DNA of 64,000 nt from contig NC_015138.1 of assembly GCF_000176855.2 (NCBI RefSeq), positions 5,146,001 through 5,210,000 on the forward strand, given 5' to 3'. Below the pieces are notes generated by a model. It was not told the DNA's origin. It worked only from the letters and a program-made list of their open reading frames with translations, and did not search any database. Below, in pieces: positions 60,302-64,000 of the stretch. A program made the translations under genes and the position numbers. Source of the DNA: Paracidovorax avenae ATCC 19860 (GTDB taxonomy: Bacteria; Pseudomonadota; Gammaproteobacteria; Burkholderiales; Burkholderiaceae_C). The number at the start of each line of letters is the position of its first letter. Position 1 is the first letter of the stretch.

Positions 60302-63246
60302 TCGCTGTCTCCTTGCAGGTGCTTGCCCAGGATGCCCGCCAGCTCGAACATGCCGGCCGATTCCTTGCCGAACACCTCGCGCAGCTTGGCGTCGGCATTG
60401 ATGGTGCGCTTGTCCTTGGGGTCCTGCAGATTGTGGGCCTTGATGTATTCCCACATCTTCTTCACTGCTTCGGGCCGGCCGACCGGCTCCGGGCCGATCA
60501 CCGCGGCCAGGGCGGCGCTCGGCGGCTTGCCGGCTGCGGTCTTGCGCGGGGCCTTGGCGGCAGTGCTGGACTTCTTCGCCGCGGCCTTGGCAGCGGGCTT
60601 GGCGGCCTTCTTGGCGGCGGCCGCGGTGCCCGCCTTCGCCGCACCGGCAGCCGCGCCGGCCTTGCCGGCGAACTTGCGCGGCGGGAACTTGCTCTCGCGC
60701 GGCTCGAACTCGAAGTTCACCTTGCCGGCTTCCTTGTCCCAGGCCAGGAAGGCCTTGAAGTTGCGGCGCGTGCGCATGCTCACGAACTTGTCGAGCAGGT
60801 CGGTCTTGCCGGTGGCGAGCAGCTTGGCCATCTGCTCGCGCTCCACGGGCTGCTGCAGGATGACCTTGCCGCTCTTGAAGGTGCAGCTGGGCGTGGGCTG
60901 GGCGGCGGTGGGCACAGCCTTGCTGCACACGTAGTTGCTGCCGTGCTCGTGCACGGGCGCACCGCAGATGGGGCACGGGCCCAGCGGTTCGTCGGTGAAC
61001 TCGACCAGTTCGCCCGACGCCTCGCCCGCGCGGTCGTCGCCGAAGTCGAATTCCAGCTTGAAATTGCCGGCCTCTTCGTCGCGCACGATGGTGACCTCGG
61101 CCGTGAACGGCCAGCCGGCCTTGGAGCGGAAGCCCTCCAGCGGGCCGATGCGGCGCTCGCGCAGCAGGGCCTCGGCCTCGGCGGGCTCGAAGGTGCGGCC
61201 CGCGGGCGACTTGGTGAACGAGAAGCCGCAGCCGTCGCCGCGCCCGTCGGCGCCCGTGCAGGCATAGCGCCGGTAATTCTCCTTGACCACGCCGCCGCAG
61301 TTGGGGCACGGGGTGGAGAGCGTCGCGTAGTTGCCGGGGATGGTGTCGCGGTCGTATTCCTTGGCCTTCTTCACCATGCGCTCGGTCATGGCGGCGATCT
61401 GCTGCATGAAGGCCTCGCGGCTGAGCTGGCCCTTCTCCATCTGGGCGAGCTTGTATTCCCACTCGCCCGTGAGTTCGGCGCGCGAGAGTTCTTCCACGCC
61501 CAGGCCGCGCAGTAGCGTCATGAGCTGGAAGGCCTTGGCCGTCGGGATGAGCTCGCGGCCCTCGCGCAGCATGTACTTTTCAGTGAGCAGGCCTTCGATG
61601 ATGGCGGCGCGCGTGGCCGGAGTGCCCAGGCCCTTCTCCTGCATGGCCGAGCGCAGTTCTTCGTCTTCCACCTGCTTGCCGGCGCTTTCCATGGCGCCCA
61701 GCAGCGTGGCTTCGGAGTAGCGGGCCGGCGGCTTGGTCTTCAGGGCCTTGGCCTCGGCGTATTCGGTGTGCGTCATCTCGCCGGGCTTGACGGGCACCAG
61801 CGGCTGGCCCTTGTCGCCGGCCTTGCCGTCCTCGACCTCGTTGGCGGCTTCCTTGCCATAGATGGCCAGCCAGCCGGGCTTGACCAGCACCTTGCCCTCG
61901 GTCTTGAACGAATGCCCCACCACCTGGCTGATGCGGGTGGTGACCATGTATTCGGCGCTCGGGAAGAACACGGCCATGAAGCGGCGCACCACCAGGTCGT
62001 AGAGCTTCTGCTCGGCCTCGGAGAGGCCGCTGGGCGCCTGCGTGGTCGGGATGATGGCGAAGTGATCGCTCACCTTGGCATTGTCGAAGATGCGCTTGCT
62101 CGGGCGCACGTAGTTCTCGTCCAGCGCCTGCCGGGCATAAGGCGCGAGGTGGCGCATGCCGCTTGTGGCCAGCATGCCGAAGGTGTCCTTCGCCACCGGC
62201 AGGTAGTCTTCCGGCAGGGCGCGGGAGTCGGTACGCGGGTAGGTCAGGGCCTTGTGGCGCTCGTACAGGCTCTGCGCCAGTGCCAGCGTGGTCTTGGCCG
62301 AGAAGCCGAACTTGCCGTTGGCCTCGCGCTGCAGGCTGGTCAGGTCGAACAGCAGGGGCGAGGCCTGGGTGGTGGGCTTGCTTTCTTCGGTGACGGTGGC
62401 GGCCTTGCCGCGCACGGCGTCGGCGATCTCGCGGGCGCGCTCGAAGCTCCAGACGCGGTCGGCGCGGGCTTCGGGGTCGTCGGCGACCTTCTTCCACTGC
62501 GGGTCGAACCACTTGCCGAGGTATTCGCCGGCCTCGGCATGGAAGCCGGCGTGGATTTCCCAGTAGTCGCGGCTGACGAACTGGCGGATCTTCTCCTCGC
62601 GCTCGACGACGAGCGAGAGCGTGGGCGTCTGCACGCGGCCCACGGTGGTGAGGAAGAAGCCCCCGTCGCGCGAGTTGAAGGCCGTCATGGCGCGCGTGCC
62701 GTTGATGCCCACGAGCCAGTCGGCCTCGGAGCGGCTGCGCGCGGCGCTGGCCAGGCCCTGCATCTGCTGGTCGGAGCGCAGGTTGCCGAAGCCGTCGCGG
62801 ATGGCCTGCGGGGTCATGGACTGCAGCCAGAGGCGCCGCACGGGCTTGTTCAGGCCGCCCTTGGCGCCGCCCGCGTACTGCTCGATGAGGCGGAAGATCA
62901 GTTCGCCCTCGCGCCCCGCGTCACAGGCGTTGACGAGTTCGGTCACGTCCTTGCGGCGGGCGAGCTTGACCACCGCGTTCAGGCGGCTCTTGGTCTTGTC
63001 CACCGGCTTCAGGTCGAAGTACGGCGGGATCACCGGCAGGTGGGCGAAGCTCCACTTGCCGCGCTTGACGTCGAATTCCTCGGGCGCCTGGATCTCGACC
63101 AGGTGGCCCACCGCGCTCGTGACGACGTAGCGGTCGTTCTCGAAGTGGTCCTCGTGCTTGTCGAACTTGCCGGCCACGGGGGTGAGCGCGCGCACGATGT
63201 CCTGCGCCACCGACGGTTTTTCTGCGATTACCAGGGTCTTGGTCAT
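60298..63246 (-). CDS. topB: DNA topoisomerase III with C-terminal SWIB domain
   Basis: 982 aa, longer than E. coli TopB (about 650). N-terminal Toprim (MTKTLVIAEKPSVAQDIVRAL), DAGREGELIFRLIEQY, and the catalytic Tyr in KALTYPRTDSRALPEDYL. Zinc-ribbon-like blocks near the C terminus: CPNCGGVVKENYRRYACTG and CPICGAPVHEHG. After an Ala/Lys-rich linker (about 880-905), the last 75 residues (AALAAVIGPEPVGRPEAVKKMWEYIKAHNLQDPKDKRTINADAKLREVFG) form a SWIB/MDM2 domain, a chromatin-type module also fused to topoisomerases in some bacteria. Type IA decatenase in chromosome segregation. Confidence 0.95.
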   Translation of the reverse strand: MTKTLVIAEKPSVAQDIVRALTPVAGKFDKHEDHFENDRYVVTSAVGHLVEIQAPEEFDVKRGKWSFAHLPVIPPYFDLKPVDKTKSRLNAVVKLARRKDVTELVNACDAGREGELIFRLIEQYAGGAKGGLNKPVRRLWLQSMTPQAIRDGFGNLRSDQQMQGLASAARSRSEADWLVGINGTRAMTAFNSRDGGFFLTTVGRVQTPTLSLVVEREEKIRQFVSRDYWEIHAGFHAEAGEYLGKWFDPQWKKVADDPEARADRVWSFERAREIADAVRGKAATVTEESKPTTQASPLLFDLTSLQREANGKFGFSAKTTLALAQSLYERHKALTYPRTDSRALPEDYLPVAKDTFGMLATSGMRHLAPYARQALDENYVRPSKRIFDNAKVSDHFAIIPTTQAPSGLSEAEQKLYDLVVRRFMAVFFPSAEYMVTTRISQVVGHSFKTEGKVLVKPGWLAIYGKEAANEVEDGKAGDKGQPLVPVKPGEMTHTEYAEAKALKTKPPARYSEATLLGAMESAGKQVEDEELRSAMQEKGLGTPATRAAIIEGLLTEKYMLREGRELIPTAKAFQLMTLLRGLGVEELSRAELTGEWEYKLAQMEKGQLSREAFMQQIAAMTERMVKKAKEYDRDTIPGNYATLSTPCPNCGGVVKENYRRYACTGADGRGDGCGFSFTKSPAGRTFEPAEAEALLRERRIGPLEGFRSKAGWPFTAEVTIVRDEEAGNFKLEFDFGDDRAGEASGELVEFTDEPLGPCPICGAPVHEHGSNYVCSKAVPTAAQPTPSCTFKSGKVILQQPVEREQMAKLLATGKTDLLDKFVSMRTRRNFKAFLAWDKEAGKVNFEFEPRESKFPPRKFAGKAGAAAGAAKAGTAAAAKKAAKPAAKAAAKKSSTAAKAPRKTAAGKPPSAALAAVIGPEPVGRPEAVKKMWEYIKAHNLQDPKDKRTINADAKLREVFGKESAGMFELAGILGKHLQGDSE

Positions 63247-63361
63247 TTTCTGTGGGGTCGGCCCCGGAGGGCGCTTCTACAATTCCGGTCTCTCGCGCGT
63301 ACACGCGCATGCACACGCGCGCCTGCGCATGTGTGCCTATTCAAACTAACAGAGTTTCGCC

Positions 63362-63916
63362 ATGCCCCGAACCGCCACGCCCGCCGCCGACCCTTCCGCC
63401 GCCAGGGGCGGCCGCCGCATCCAGGTGCGGCGCTCGGGCGTGCACGGCAAGGGCGTGTTCGCGGTGCAGGATATCGCCGAAGGCGAAGTGCTGATCGAAT
63501 ACACGGGCGAGATCATCAGCTGGCAGGAGGCCCAGGACCGCCACCCGCACGATCCGCTGCAGCCGAACCATACCTTTTATTTCCATGTGGATGAAGACCG
63601 CGTCATCGATGCCAACCATGGCGGAAATGCATCGCGCTGGATCAACCACAGCTGCGCGCCCAACTGCTACGCCGACGAACGCGACGGCCGCATCTTCATC
63701 ACCGCGCTGCGCAACATCCATGCGGGCGAGGAGCTGAACTACGACTACGGCCTGATCATCGACGAGCGCTACACCCCCAAGCTCAAGGCCGAGTACCCCT
63801 GCTTTTGCGGCAGCGCCAGCTGCCGCGGCACGCTGCTGGCGCCCAAGCGCGGCTGGGCGCCGCCGGGGCCCTCCGCGCCGCCGCCCAAGGCCGGCCGCAA
63901 GGGCGCACGCCGATGA
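63362..63916 (+). CDS. SET-domain protein-lysine methyltransferase
   Basis: 184 aa. SET signatures: SGVHGKGVFAVQDIAEGEVLIEYTGEII, SAM/catalytic motifs RWINHSCAPNCYAD and GEELNYDYGLI, and a post-SET-like CFCGSASCRGTLL with a zinc-suitable Cys cluster. A basic, Pro-rich tail follows (KRGWAPPGPSAPPPKAGRKGARR). A eukaryotic-type module seen in several bacteria; the substrate is unknown. Divergent from topB, with a 115-nt gap. Its stop overlaps the next start. Confidence 0.92.
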   Translation: MPRTATPAADPSAARGGRRIQVRRSGVHGKGVFAVQDIAEGEVLIEYTGEIISWQEAQDRHPHDPLQPNHTFYFHVDEDRVIDANHGGNASRWINHSCAPNCYADERDGRIFITALRNIHAGEELNYDYGLIIDERYTPKLKAEYPCFCGSASCRGTLLAPKRGWAPPGPSAPPPKAGRKGARR

Positions 63917-64000
63917 CCGGCACGGCGCAGCCGCTGCGCTGGCCCGCCGAGGCGGTGTGGGAGGCCGTGGCCCCGCTGCTGCCGGGCTTCACCGTCGAAG
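63913..64000 (+). CDS. birA: Probable biotin-[acetyl-CoA-carboxylase] ligase, 5' end only
   Basis: ATG 63913 overlaps the SET gene stop (ATGA) and the frame is open to the window edge: MTGTAQPLRWPAEAVWEAVAP then LLPGFTVE. This resembles the start of BirA proteins in related bacteria (WPAEALW..L.PLLPG), from memory. Only 29 codons are visible, so the assignment is tentative. Confidence 0.5.
   Translation, partial: MTGTAQPLRWPAEAVWEAVAPLLPGFTVE

Overview
The window is a GC-rich (high-60s percent by eye) stretch of bacterial chromosome. Gene content and promoter signals point to a betaproteobacterium of the Comamonadaceae, most likely a plant-associated Acidovorax/Paracidovorax. This rests on the glycolysis gene set, an azurin, a Csu-type pilus, and above all on type III effector-like genes behind HrpX-type PIP boxes. 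The species is inferred from memory of families; no search was run.

Layout. 1-8.2 kb: fba (partial), two OmpR-type two-component systems, two PAP2 phosphatases behind a PmrA-like box, and pyk. 8.3-12.1 kb: a Fur-box-controlled FecBCD-type iron transporter and an azurin. 12.1-18.5 kb: PepP, a PspA-YqiJ-YqiK membrane-stress operon with a strong promoter, a MurU-like enzyme and SpeD. 18.5-22.9 kb: tkt, an STM2901-like/DUF1493 pair, and gap. 22.9-30.3 kb: a divergent MFS/LysR pair with twin operators, two DUF4398 envelope lipoproteins (one with an OmpA domain), a DUF924 protein, a LexA-box-controlled radical SAM/DUF4130 DNA-repair pair and an HPF-like protein. 30.5-37.2 kb: a class I amidotransferase and a five-gene archaic (Csu-type) chaperone-usher pilus operon. 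37.2-49.4 kb: SlyD-like, pirin, MscS, EptA-like, SDR and ExoD genes, with two effector genes among them. 49.4-60 kb: an accessory region of AT-rich orphan membrane proteins, a NERD-helicase and its decayed paralogue, a YopT-like effector, an intact Fic gene and a Fic pseudogene. 60-64 kb: topoisomerase III with a C-terminal SWIB domain, a small lipoprotein, a SET-domain protein and the start of a probable birA.

Main discovery. Three unlinked genes look like type III secreted effectors under one promoter design (PIP box, then a -10 hexamer exactly 31 nt downstream). They are a RipAY-like ChaC gamma-glutamylcyclotransferase (38937-40571), a YopT/C58 cysteine protease (54432-55466, imperfect PIP) and a protein of no family I recognise (46193-47452). 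The third is the best candidate for something undescribed. A fourth perfect PIP box, followed by a 39-bp perfect palindrome, lies upstream of the Fic gene. No secretion apparatus is encoded here, so the effectors would be orphans served from elsewhere in the genome.
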